Origin: Chaetorhynchus papuensis
Taxonomy: Eukaryota; Chordata; Aves; Passeriformes; Rhipiduridae
Assembly: GCA_013396525.1 (NCBI GenBank)
Contig: VWYX01000124.1
Coordinates: 1,018,408-1,082,407 of the forward strand
DNA length: 64,000 bases
Reading direction: 5' to 3'
The translations under genes and the position numbers were made by a program. The notes under the pieces were generated by a model. It searched no databases, was not told the origin of the DNA, and worked only from the letters and a program-made list of their open reading frames with translations. Positions 12,522 through 24,982 of the stretch are shown piece by piece; positions within the stretch are counted from its first letter, which is position 1, and every line of letters begins with the position of its first letter.

Positions 12522-12752
12522 AAAATTAAAAGACCAGCCCAACAGTTTTGATCAACTGTACAGAACGCTTTAATCTTCCTCAAAATACTGAGGAAGGATG
12601 ATCAATAGCACATCAAAAGCTGTGTTTGATTTAATCTGCTGCATGATCACACAAACCTATAACTCACTTATCATTTATTGCAAGACTCACAGTTAGCCTT
12701 TAAAATTGTAACTTTGTGAGACTGCATAAGAGACACATGGAGCTCCAACAGA
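12522..12752. other. Spacer between two CR1 copies
   Basis: About 230 bases of AT-rich sequence between two CR1 3' ends in the same orientation. I recognise nothing in it. Confidence 0.6.
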
Positions 12753-13186
12753 GGCACAAAGCTGATCAAGGGAATGGAGCATCTCTTTTAAGACAAAAGG
12801 CTGAGGAAACTGGGCCTGTTCAGCCTCAAGAAGGGATGACTGAGAGGGGACCTCATCAATTTGTACAAGTATCTGAAGAGAAGGTGCCAAGAGGATGGAG
12901 CCAAGCTCTTCTTGTGGTGCCAAGCAACAGGACAAGGGGCAACAGGGTCAAATTGATGCACAGGGAGTTCCACCTGAATGTGAGGATGAACTTTACTGTG
13001 CAGGTGAACCTGCTCTGGAAGACATTGTCCAGAGAGGTTGTGGAGTCTCCCTCACTGGAGATATTCAAGAACTGTCTGGACACAATCCTGTGCCTTGGGC
13101 TCTAGGATGGCTGTCCTTGAGCAGAGAGGTTGGACCTGATGTCCCACTGTGGTCCCTTCCAACCTCACCCATTCTGTGTTTCTGTG
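12753..13186 (+). mobile_element. CR1 LINE, 3' end of a second subfamily
   Basis: This is a second CR1 3' end in the same orientation as the copy 230 bases upstream but of a different subfamily. Landmarks: 'actgggcctgttcagcctc' near 12809, 'actgagaggggacctcatcaa' near 12838, 'aggatggagccaagctcttct' near 12891, 'caacaggacaaggggcaac' near 12926, 'cagagaggttgtggagtctcc' near 13031, and 'gtcccttccaacctcaccc' near 13152. The 3' end is marked by ATTCTGTG and a variant TTTCTGTG unit at 13171-13186. Several overlapping open frames on both strands cross it, which reflects its higher GC content; none is a gene. The fragment at 46901 appears to be of the same subfamily. Confidence 0.92.
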
Positions 13187-16100
13187 ATAAGTCAGTTCCT
13201 TGCTTTGCTGTGGCACATCTGAAACAGAACACCAGTGCTGTGAAACAGTCCTGCAACATTTGATGCCTGCAAGATCCATTTCCTTTCCAAAAGCAGGAGA
13301 TGGTTCTGTGAGCCTCCCACACTAGTTCTCTGCAGGGTGGCCAGCAACAAGATAAACATGGCATCAAAGGTCACGTGGGCCACGTTTGAAGACAAGCTGC
13401 CATCCTTGTAGTTTGGTAAAAACTAAAAGTTGTTTTGAAGTGCACCAGCCCAGGAAACTAGAAATGCAATGTCTAGAAGGCAACTTCACCCCTTTTTCTT
13501 TGTAGAAACAGCACTAGTATTTTTCTGTAACACTGGAACTTCTCCTTCATTTTCAGTGTAATCTATGTGTTGTCTTGTAGATAAGATTGATAATTCTGCT
13601 TCTCTGTCAATACATTTCCTAAAAATTTCAGCCTTCTTACCAGGAAATCACTGAAGGTGCAGTTTTGCTTCCTGATTTTTCCGGTAGGCACAGAGTTTCC
13701 AGAACCAATCTACTTGCTCTTTTTCCCCCCTTGCCATGAGCTATTGCCTATGCAGCAGTACTTGTTCAGCTGCTTGTGCAGTTATCACCTAAATGATCAC
13801 TGTAGTGATCCCATGTTTTACAAGCCTTCCAAAAGAATAGGGGAAGATGCCAAAGCTGATTTCTCAGCATTGGTGACTATCACATTTATTCAAAACCCAT
13901 TCCTTCAATATTATTTGATACTTGCAATATTCTAGGCCTAATGCCAAGAGAAGATCTTGCTAGCTGCTTGCTGGTTCCAGACTCTCATGAATACTCACTA
14001 TAAAGATTCCTGCTCCACTCCTGCTTAATCCTTCAGCATCCTCCTTTATCTGCCCTTCCCCTTATCCTCTCATCTGCTTTTAATATGCATATTGGCTCTC
14101 CTTCTTGAATTTCAGGTCCTCCAATTTACACTCTTTGGTGAACTGTGCAAGCTTGGCACAGGGAAAAAGCAAGCAAAATGTTTTCCTGTAGACAAGGCTG
14201 AACTAGCAAAGGAGACTGAAACTTCTTTTTCCTCCAGGATATTGGTCCTTGATGGCTGACAGCCCTACTCATATTTTACGTATGGCAGACTTTTTTTAAG
14301 AGTGGCATTTATTGTTATGTGTAGAGCAATTTAAAAATATGCAAATCAGTGAAACATCCCACTGATTTAAGATAGACAGAGATCCCCAGAGATTTGTGGG
14401 CAGGAACACATTCTCCAAAGACCAATTTGTGCCTTGCTCTAAGTCCACTGGAGACAGCTGGAATCTTTCAATAGGTGTAGGATCAGTTATGGCAGCGGAC
14501 AAACCTTTGCTTCACTTGGTCTATCTTCTCTATTTATAAATACAATTTCAAATACAGTGGGGTAGATTTGCAGTGTTTGATTACTCATTGCAAACACAGG
14601 TATTTTAAATCCGTGGGTGAAAAGTATTAATCTCATACCAGGTAATCTTGTTTATTGTGATACAAAATTACTGCAAGTAAAAAGAAGTAAGAAATTAAGT
14701 TGATGTTTATTCTGCAATAATGAACTTCTTCGGGCCAGAAGTTCTCTTAGGATCTATTTGCTACAAGAAGCTTAGTATAGCAGGTCTAATCCTGTTCAAT
14801 GAGAACTACACACACAGACATACCCAATATATTTTAAATACAAAACGAGTACCAACTGAAATACAAAATCTATTGCGTCTTCCTTGCAATTTCAGTCACT
14901 CATACAATTGAATCTCAAGATCTGTATTTGTAATAGTATTGTGGGTTTTGTCTCAGTCCCTCTCTCAGAGTACTGGTATTGTAGATGTTTTGATACCAAA
15001 AAATATTAATAAATTTTGATGGCATCAGTAGATATCACTGGATTTTGCAGAAAAAAAATTACCTTATTTAAATGATCTCTCAATGAGTTTCATGTCATGA
15101 GCAGAATACATATTTGTTTGTATTCTAGAATCATCACATTTTACGAGGCTGAAAAGTGCTTAACAAATAATTTTAAATTATTTTTTAAAGAACAAGTTGA
15201 TTTTGCATTTTTGCTTGCTTCCTTAGAATATTGTGCTCATGTCTATGAGGCAGATATTCTAACAGCTCTTCCCTAATAAGGTAAAGTTGTAGAAAACATG
15301 CATTTGAGACTTTGTAATTAAGTACTCAATTTGAGCACACTTACAAGTGCCAGAGGTAATGATTCTTTGAAGTTTATCGTTCATAGTAATCTTTTCATAC
15401 TACAAAGAAGGCAAGTAATACTGTGACCAAACAAAATTAGAACCATAAATCAGATTAGCCCCTTGCTTAGTTTTTCACCAAACAACCAGTTCAATAAATC
15501 ACTCTGCATGGTTTATACATTATACTCACTGATTTTCCTGTATCTACATCGGCACAACAGCGTGCCACAGTTATTTGATATATGCAAAGTGAGTTAATGT
15601 GTATTTTTAAAAGAAAAAAAAAAGATAAGAGAGAGACTTTTTTTACTGTTTTAAAAGCAGTACTGTTTTCAGATGCTGTTGGGTTGGAGAATAGGAACTG
15701 GCTGTAGCAGGGCAGCAGGAGCACACAGTAAATCTCTGTACTCTCATGCTCCTACAGATATGGTCAGTGACTGGCTGCTACCCTAAGGGACAGGGCTGGT
15801 TTCACCTGTCTGTGAAGGTTAAACTGTGTGATTCCTTTAGGTACACCTGGGATGAAACCTCTACCTATTCCTTTGGAGCTTTTTATATGTGGCATGTTCC
15901 TATTAATCTCTGGTTCCACTGGTGGAGCTGGTCCATGACTGTACTCGCCCTCTTCCATTTTGCAGTCTTTCACAAATGATTGGCATGCTTGCATTTCCCC
16001 TATCCTTGCAACACAGCCCTGCATAAAATCCTGCATGTTTCAGCTCATGCTTTTTACAAAATGCAATATATCTGTGCATGCATTTTCCTGGTGTGGTCTA

Positions 16101-19100
16101 GAGACAGCAGGTGTGTGTATCAGCCTGACCCACAATGCTCAGTGCAAGAGAGAGGTTAGGTAGTATTGGAAATGTTGCTGCAGTCAAAACCAAAGACGAT
16201 CCATTTTCAATTCTCTATGATTCTAACAGTGAACAAACTGTGAAGACCTCGGATTTGACTGGCAATAAGGAGAGTTGATAAATGACTGTCTTTCAACCAT
16301 CCCAAGGTAATAATAATGGATAAACAAATGCATAAAGAAATAAGAATTGGTCCTTGATGCATGGTTGATTAGATCCCTTGTCTCCTGACTCTATTTCTAT
16401 GCTTTTTATGTAATCTAGTTGGCATCTCTAAATAGTCAGAAACAACGGTAGGCACAACCTAGGTACAGACTGAAATGATGAATACCTTGGTGTTGTAAAT
16501 TAACATTCCTGCCTTTTGAAGCTGAGACATTAAAATTGCTTAGCATGAATATTTTTTATTTATAAACACTGATTTTTATGTGGATATTTTCTAAAATCAA
16601 AAATATTCTTGTGAGTAGTGGTTGTGAGATGACTTTGGTTGGAAAGGTACCAAGGTGGAGCTTGAGACTATGTGGTAACTTAGCACTTGTAGGCTAGCAA
16701 ATATTAATGATTCAAGCTATAACTCACTACCGCCTATCAATCACTACTCATGACAGTGGAAAATCGTTTATCTGGATCACAGGAGATCCTTAATCTGCAT
16801 TTGTCAAAGCAGGGACTTACTTACATGGTGGTTTTGCATGTCTTGGCTTAAGGTCTTTGGATTACAGAGGACATTTTGTCTCATGTGTTTTCACAAATGT
16901 TTGTGAACAGATCTAGTTTTAATACTGTATAAATTTTTTAAACATTTAATTCTAGAAATGTTTCACGAAATTCAGCTTGTGTTTTCCTGTTAGCTTTATC
17001 TGGAAAGTGTCTCAAGAAAGAGATATTATAGACACTGAAAAAATGGAGCATATTCTCCTCCCTAATATGCATTTTGACTTATAGAGGATATTTATAACCA
17101 GAGATTAGAGTATCAAACAGCCTGAACACCTTCTCTTTTATAAAATGCTTTTTGTTAACTACATTAATTTTATAACTAAGCCTTTTTATGAACTACTCAG
17201 TTGTCTTCCCTTTGTCTTACAAATAAGGCAGCTGGGAAGTCACCCACTCTTGGTTTGATCCTGACTGGAAATAGAAGCCAAGACTGTGAAAAAGCTTATC
17301 TGTGTTTCATAGTGAATCTTCTTGTGTTACACTGGGTATGCTAAATCTTGGTGTTACAGATAACTATTTTTTTAACCTTGGAATTCAGAGAGCCCAGAGT
17401 GAAGCCTGAAGATATTCTTCTTCTGTCACACAGCAGTTTCCCATAAACTAATTTCTGAATGGCAACATGATCCCACTCAACAGCTGTCCTGTGATATTCT
17501 TTAGTAAAGTGGAAGAGCTGACCCTATCAACAATCATCACTTGTATTACATTATTTTAACCTTTTTAATATAGCCGATAATATAAATGTTTATTTATAAG
17601 ACTCCTTGTTGGTGCTTACTTGGGGAACATGGATTTGTTGACATATACTGATTAATGCAAACTAATTTTTACAGTCCTTTTGTTCCTTCATGACCAGAAG
17701 GTAACTCAGTCATTTGAGATTTGAAATTAATCATTTCTAATGAGACTTTGATCACTGTGACCTCTTCAGGAAAAAAATCTGCTGCCTTCAGAGTTTAGGT
17801 CTGTGTCCCCAGCACACTTCCATGACTGAGATGTTTGGCACAGTGGTGCTCTATACAAAACCAATCTAGCTCTTTTGCCAGGGTGTCAGTCTCACTCTTT
17901 TCTCTAGTGTTAGATTTCTTCTGTAAAAATCAGATGTTTATAAGCAGTTTGTTTTTTAATATAGTATGGTATTTAACACTGAGAGCCCCAAAGTACATGA
18001 GCTATGAGAATAAACAAATCACAAAGATACAGTGTAGCAAATTCTTAGTGACATTGTCTATTGCTGATAGTATGATAATTTACTAGGTGAATTGGGCATA
18101 AAAACTGAATGAATATGGAAAGGATTCTTTATCCTTATTTTCATTTTTCCATCTATTTGTATAAGGCAAACGACTACCAATTATGCATTCCTGAGGAAAA
18201 AAAAATGAATATTGTTAGTGAAATAATTTTAAAAACAAGAGATCTAGTTGTCTAATATTGCCTAGATTCTTGGGTACTTGACTTTTTATCTCTCAGTCAG
18301 TCAACATGAGCCAAAAGTGGCCTAAAGGCTTAGATGTTCCAGTGGTTACTCCAGCACAATCTAATCTGTGACCTCTATCCCTTTGGTTTTTATAATGTCC
18401 TTATAAAAACATAATACATTTAAGTATGCTTAAAGTGCTACTGGCTATAATTAAAGTTCTGTCAGCCTCTCCATTATAAATCCCTCTTTTCAAGGTTTAA
18501 TATCTCAGCGGTTTCAATTCCCACTGGGCTAAACTTGATACAGAAGCTGTCAGCATGAATGCAAATCCCTCCTACCTTCAAAAATATTTTCAATTCATAA
18601 AGTTGCTGGTTTTTATTGTAACAGTCCTACAGACTGCAAGAGTGCTTCTGATTAAATCCCCTCCCAAAGTCTCTCATGCTGCCCTGTCTCATCTTACACA
18701 AATCAAGACAGAAATGTGTCCTAACTTTGAAATGCACAAACAGACTGATGAAGTTTCCTTTTTCCTTGTTTTAGGCTATAGGTTGAGTGCAGCTTCTACT
18801 CACGTTGAAAACTGCTGACTTCAGGTTAGATCCCCAAACTCCTCCAGACCACGTCTACTAGGATGCAGAAAGCAAAGTTAATCACCTTGGCTGTAAGGCA
18901 GTGCATCACACATCTACCTTTCCCATCTTTATTTCTAAATGCCAGACTGCATTTGCTAAACCTTTGATTAAAGGGAAATAGGTGGCTCTTGACGAAATTA
19001 GCAGATACCCTCTTTAATGAATTCCTCAGTCTGGGGATAAGTCTAGAGCTGTTCAGCACCACCCTGCCATAGCATCTTTGACATTATATGGCAAGTTGTA

Positions 19101-22100
19101 TTTCTAGATAAGAATAACAATTCTTGATTTTCAGTATCTTTGAAAATGAAGTGCCTCATGCAGAGTACCTTGGAACTGGCCTAAACCAGAAATAAAACAG
19201 TTGTAGACAGTTTGATGATATTTTAATTTTACTGATGTCCGCTTGTCAGGTCGTTGTGGAATATTATAGAAAGAAAGCATTGGTGTTTCCTGATTTCTTG
19301 GAGATGAAACATATTCATTCTCTTTTAGGTTTGAACTCCTTCACAGACTCTCAAACAATTGATGCTGTAAACAAAAAATATCGCATCATAATTTCTTGTT
19401 CTCTTCCATTTGGGTCCATGCATATTACATTTCTGGACAGCAAATGTATTTCAGCTTCTCTCCTCCTCCACTCTAGGCTTGTGACTAGAGTATATTTTTG
19501 GAAGTGGAGGTGATTTATGGGCCTAAAGACCTCAGAAATAGAAGGACTTTGGACATCCCATATGGAGTGACTGCTCAAACTTTGGGCTGTTGAAAGAAAG
19601 GACATTTAGCTGTCAGTGTGGAGGAAATCAGGGTTTGGAGCTCAGTTTCACAACCAAATCTCTCTCACTGAATCTGCAGTATACTTGTCACATACACAGA
19701 TTTTGAAACACAGTATTTTTCTCTGGTGTCTAACTGGCTTCCCCTGGCATGCCAGTGATCATGAGTTCTGCTCCTCTGAACCCCATTCTAGGCAGTGTGT
19801 CCAGAGACACACCAATTAACAAGGATTCATGGCTATCTGGGTAAACTTAAATTTTAACATTGTAAAAGAAAGAAAAATACCCTTTTTAAGTGTATATATA
19901 TATGTACTTGTGAATGCACCTCGATATACACTTACATACTTATACACATGTACTTTGGAGTACATTTTGCCTTAGAGTTTGTTTATGCTGTGGCAGATTT
20001 GAAAACGGAAAACTCAGTCAAAATAATTGAAATGTTACCATGTTTCTTTTTTTATGGCTGTCTTAGATCTAATAAAGACCTGCAACTTTGATTAAAATCA
20101 TAGACTAAAATGAAAAGACTACTTGTTTGCAAAAGAACCCCCACATTTTCTTGCGCTGCAAGTCAGGGTGTTTGATGCCCTTTTCACCCATTATAATTCA
20201 CCAGCCAAAGTCAAGTACGCAGGGTGTTGTAGTAAAAATTATGTCTTTGAAAAATAATAGGACATTCTGTTAGAAGCCAAAGATACCTGACATTCCTGAG
20301 TAAGAACTTGAACCAGGCTCATATGTGGAGCCCAAATTAGCTGGGGAGTAGCACTGGTAAGAGAAAAAGATGCAAGAGATGAAAAGGCATGCACCATAAA
20401 ATAGTAAGGAGTGAAAATGAGTCAGAGAGACGGTCAGACTGGTTAGAACTAATGCTTGTTAAATCTCAAATAAAATATGCAATCAAGAAAAGTTCAGCGT
20501 CCTACTTTTGTGAAAGAAAAGTTGAAGGCAAAGTGTTGCTTTTGGTCTAGTACAGCCCAGTGCCAGCATACACAGGCACATCGTCTGCTCAGAAGCCTAC
20601 AGCTGTTGTGCTTTTCACTTTGGTTCACTTGAGTTCCTTTGTCATTCAGGTGCATTGCCTTATTGAACTAAATCCCCATGTATTTGGAAGCCACTGAAAA
20701 GAGGCTACATTTGTAGGCATTCTAACTGTGCTTGTTATTGTTTGTGACTTGAAGTGGGTTCATAAGATGGTGTAATAAAATATTAATGAAAATGCATTGG
20801 AAATGTGTTAAAGCAACCATTTCTGAAATATCTAAAAAGAGAGCTTTTTTTTTGAGGGGAAGGAAGCAATTTAGTTTCAGTTTTTAAATATATTTATATA
20901 CATATAAATATAAACATAAACTCATACAAACAAATGCACAGCCTTCTAAACAATGATACTTTTTAACGTATCCTTAGAAATCCAGCTGCAATCATAGATA
21001 TTTGTTAAAAACTGTATCATTTTATTTGATGGATAGATTAACTTTCTGATGCACAAATAATTTAATAATCATCGTAATAGTGGGAGGAATGTACTACACC
21101 AAACACATCGGATTTTTGTAAATCACTTTCATATTGGCAAGATCTAACAAAGATGCATGCTCCTATTATAGGATTTACACAATGCTAAATATTTTTAGAT
21201 TGATTTCAGCAGAAGTATTCAGAGACAATTCTTGCAAGAGTCTCGAGAGGGTCTGGTTGAGCAGTAATTTTATACAAGTGAAAAAATACAAGATATGTAA
21301 TAGAATTTGAACATTTAATCTGTTTGCCTTTTAACCTTTGTGAAATGGTAGACCTTGTATTTTCAGTGTAATAAACGATTTGAAGAAATGTAAATCTAAG
21401 GTAAATCTAATATTTTTTTCTTATAACAATTGATTCTGCTTTAGTAATTTTGAATCCCTCTCATAGAAATGGTGGAAAGAGGAGCAACATGAAGGAAATG
21501 ATCAAATGATTGTGCACAGATTACTGTTGCAACTAGTTTTCCTGTTACTTGCAAATATAAGTGTGTTAAACTAGAATAATGCACATCAAAGTGACCCAGA
21601 GCTCGGCTCTATCCAGCCTTTTTACTTCAGCAAAGATCTAAACATTTGTCTCCTATGAGATAAAATACACAGTAAGACAAGGACATGCCAGCTCGTACAA
21701 AACCTAGCAGGAGAAGTTCTCTTTTATTTTATGAGGCTTTTGTATTTGAAGGAAAGTAGCTGGTAGCCAGTAAATGTTATATTTCTCCCATGCTGTCTTT
21801 TCTCATATCTGTATTTTCACAGTGCAATCTTCATTTACTGGAAAATACAACAGAAATTGTTTTGCAGGGAGCACGAAATGAGGCTAAGAATTTAATTTTT
21901 GAGCTTGGATCCAAACTCAGATGTGTTCCTCAATTCACCTCTTATCCACATTAATAAATGTCTTTGCCAAGGCTATGTAGTGCCCATCTGGGCTCTTGGC
22001 CCTCCTGTGGGCAGAGGAAAGCTGGAGTAAAGTCATGACTGTTAACTTTATTCTTTCTGTAGCATGACTAGATCAATGTGAAGTCAAGGGCTCTGGGTTT

Positions 22101-24586
22101 TTTTTTAAGAAATGGGAAAAAGAATAAAGTGTTTAGTTCTCCTGTTTCAGCTCTCTTTGGGCTATTGGGGACAGATGAATTAGCTTGCAATAGTTGAGAA
22201 GATAAAGTCACCAACTGAGATAAAGTCTGTTTGCTCAAAGCTCTTCACGGAACTGTGGCTTTTCTGTGGGCACATATGGTCACTCTACAGGGACATCTAT
22301 GTACCTTGTCCCCTTTAGTCCTTTGGTATCTGTAATTTATATGTGCTTGAAGAGGCTCTGATATTATAACATTTCTATAAGTAAACTGATAACATTAGGG
22401 CATGAGCTTACATGCTCTGTACAGAAATTTATGGTGATTAGGATTTATCTAGTGAAGACAGTTTGTAGGACTCAGCTTCTAATATTTCATTCCTGCTGAT
22501 CCTATGCAGTGTGGGAAACGAATACTACTTAATTCCCAAAGAAGCTGAAAATGGTGCTCTTAAATCTTACAGCTGTTCATGGTTTCCGTGCAATTATTTA
22601 CATTGTGCTTATCTCCATGATGGCAAAGTGCCATACCAGTATGTGTGTCCAGAAGATCATTTGGGTCACAATTCTGGATCAAATGTTTAGTAGTTACCAA
22701 GGTTTTTGAGATTTTCTGGATAAGACAAGGTAAGAGAAAATAAACTGAGATGTTTTTCTTTATAGAGCCTCTGAAGGCAATTTGGTTTTTCAAATGACGT
22801 TTATGATAACACTGAACAAAAAAGGACATGATGAATTTTAGTACTGTTACTAGCAACAATAAAAAATTTTTGTTGATCTAACTTCATGATGGAAAAGAAT
22901 CAGCCAACTTGTTTTGTTTGCCCTCAGGTCATGGTAAAGTGTTGTAAGGCTCACAATATAAAACCGGCAATGAATAAGCAACAGAGTAGTTTATTTTGTG
23001 TTTCTAGAAATTAAAAGTGGTTTATTTTCACCAGCCTAATTTTTACCCTCCATTTGTTCACTTAAATTACTCCCTGACAGAGAGTGCTTCATAGCTTCAT
23101 AGATGTGGCTGCATTTTTCTGAGAGACTATAGAAAACTGCATCTGCAATTTTTAATGTAAACTGCCGTGAACCATAAGGTTTGGCTTACTAATGAAACTG
23201 CTCACAGTTTGCTAAGACATAAAGAGGCAAAAAGCACAAGGAAAAACAAAGTTGTCTGGAGACAGACTCTGTGCCTAGATTAAAAAAAAAAGGGGTAATA
23301 AAAGAGTAAGAGCAAGTTTTAAGGAGAAAACAAAGGAAAAAGCATAAAAATTCAAAGGAAAAAACTAAGGTATAAGTTATCAGACAAAAGAGAAGGGCTC
23401 AAGTCATTTTTTAAAACAAGTAAACACTTTACAGAGTGGAATCAGCTTTCATCACACAAAAATTTTCTCAAAACAAAAGATATTTTTCCTTAAACAAAAA
23501 GACAGACTGGTCCATGTGAGGGTTACCTCTCATGATACTCTTGGATTCCAGAGCGTAACTGGAACAAGGATCTTATGTAAAACTACACAGATATAATTAA
23601 ATAAGACCTTATTTACAAATTTGCTTTTCCATTAGGAAAATCACACTGGCATTCTTTGGTCACCATGATTGTACAATTTTACATTGCATTTTGCAACAAA
23701 ATAATTAAAAGATACAGTAGTATAAGGTGTCAGATTTCTTGGGGGTTTTTTTGTAAAATATTTTTCAGCTCCTTTCAAGTCTATTTTAAATAATTAAGAT
23801 AATTGTACGTGGTCTGAAAATTAGGAAAAATATTTTGTTGGCATAAAATTCCTTATTCTCTGAAAATCACAGCAATAATGTGAGATATGGTGCCTTGAAT
23901 ATTAACTCCTCATCATGTCCTTCTGCCTAGCCTTGGTGTAGTACCTGAACTCTCCAATTCCATTCTCTCTAGACCAATGGATCTTCCTCAGAGGAAGCAG
24001 CAGTAGATAGAAGGGTTTGGGCTTCTTTTTTTTCCTTTTTTTTTTCATTTAAGGTTCTTGCTTTGACCTTGCTACAATTTTGAGAGTATGAACAAAAAAG
24101 CAAATTATCACAGTGTCAGAAATGCATTTATGACACCTCCACTTTTCCATGGTGCAGAGGTTATGTACATTCCATTGTGGATGAGGTGTTACACCTTTAG
24201 CTCACTAAGCTGTGCTTACTGTTGAGAGAAGGTAAAACCACAAAAAGTTACCATGAAGTAGCTGGTGCATTGACAAGCATTTGCATCCTACCATTTCTCA
24301 CAGGGCTAAACACGGGTGTAATGGAGGCATTACATCTCTGCCATTGCTCCTTTGAAAGGGACTAACCAAAGATCCAGGGTCTTTCAGGTTGCTCTTGTAA
24401 GAGAGTTATTAATCTTGGAGGCTTGTTTCTCTTTAGTGTAATTCTATTCACTCAATTTTTGAAGTGGAAAGAAACAGCAAACCCCAGCTCATAGCTTTAA
24501 ATTTATTTTGGTTAGCAGCCTCCAAAATTTTTTCTCCATAGGCTTCTATTTCTAGGGTTTCCCCCAGCTGCCTCTGGACCCATGCA
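13187..24586. other. Long unique AT-rich non-coding stretch
   Basis: No coding or RNA gene is recognisable. It contains short A/T-rich simple tracts (for example TA dinucleotides near 19893 and near 20887-20912), a short GATCACT inverted repeat at 13795-13810, and a homeodomain-site-rich segment at 18361-18560. No interspersed repeat of known family is visible across more than 11 kb, which is a low repeat load. Confidence 0.6.
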
Positions 24587-24609
24587 CTTGATTCAGCACC
24601 TGAATCAAG
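24587..24609. repeat. Perfect 10-bp inverted repeat, 3-nt loop
   Basis: Arms CTTGATTCAG and CTGAATCAAG flank the loop CAC, with no mismatch. Such a short-loop hairpin could extrude as a cruciform or fold in RNA. There is no run of T after it to suggest termination, and no host gene is visible. Confidence 0.85.
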
Positions 24610-24964
24610 CTCTTCATGTATGTTTCAACATGTGACTCCCAGCACAATTTCACACATCAAGAGGTTGAATTCTTGAGCAGACCTCGTGAAATGGAGTGTG
24701 GGCAGGTGAGAGAGGGCAGCAATCAGTGACATGAATCTGTCTCTAGCAGTTTTGTTCAAGGAAGATGGGTCTTCATGATGCCAGAATGTTGGAGTGAGAG
24801 CAGGTCAATGGAGAGGCCAGCAGCTCCTTTAGTCCCAGACTGAAGAGATGTGCAGGTGTTCTCTCTCCTGACCTAAAGGCAGGCACAACCACTGCCATGG
24901 GGACTCTGCAGCAGCAGGAGCTGCACCACTTCAGCTCCTTTGGATTCCAGGTGTATAAATCTGT

Positions 24965-24982
24965 GGGAGGGAGGGAGGGAGG
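24965..24982 (+). other. (GGGA)n tract, plus-strand G-quadruplex motif
   Basis: Four GGG runs separated by single A bases, followed by GG. This meets the canonical G-quadruplex motif with the shortest possible loops, generally the most stable arrangement. It may equally be read as a (GGGA)4 microsatellite. Confidence 0.8.

Noticed and set aside
12716..13395. Cluster of overlapping open frames on both strands
   Set aside because: All lie in or beside the GC-richer CR1 copy at 12753-13186; they are shadows of the repeat.
16620..16680. 'tttggttggaaaggtaccaa' resembling the CR1 tail complement
   Set aside because: No CR1 sequence follows in either direction; likely chance.
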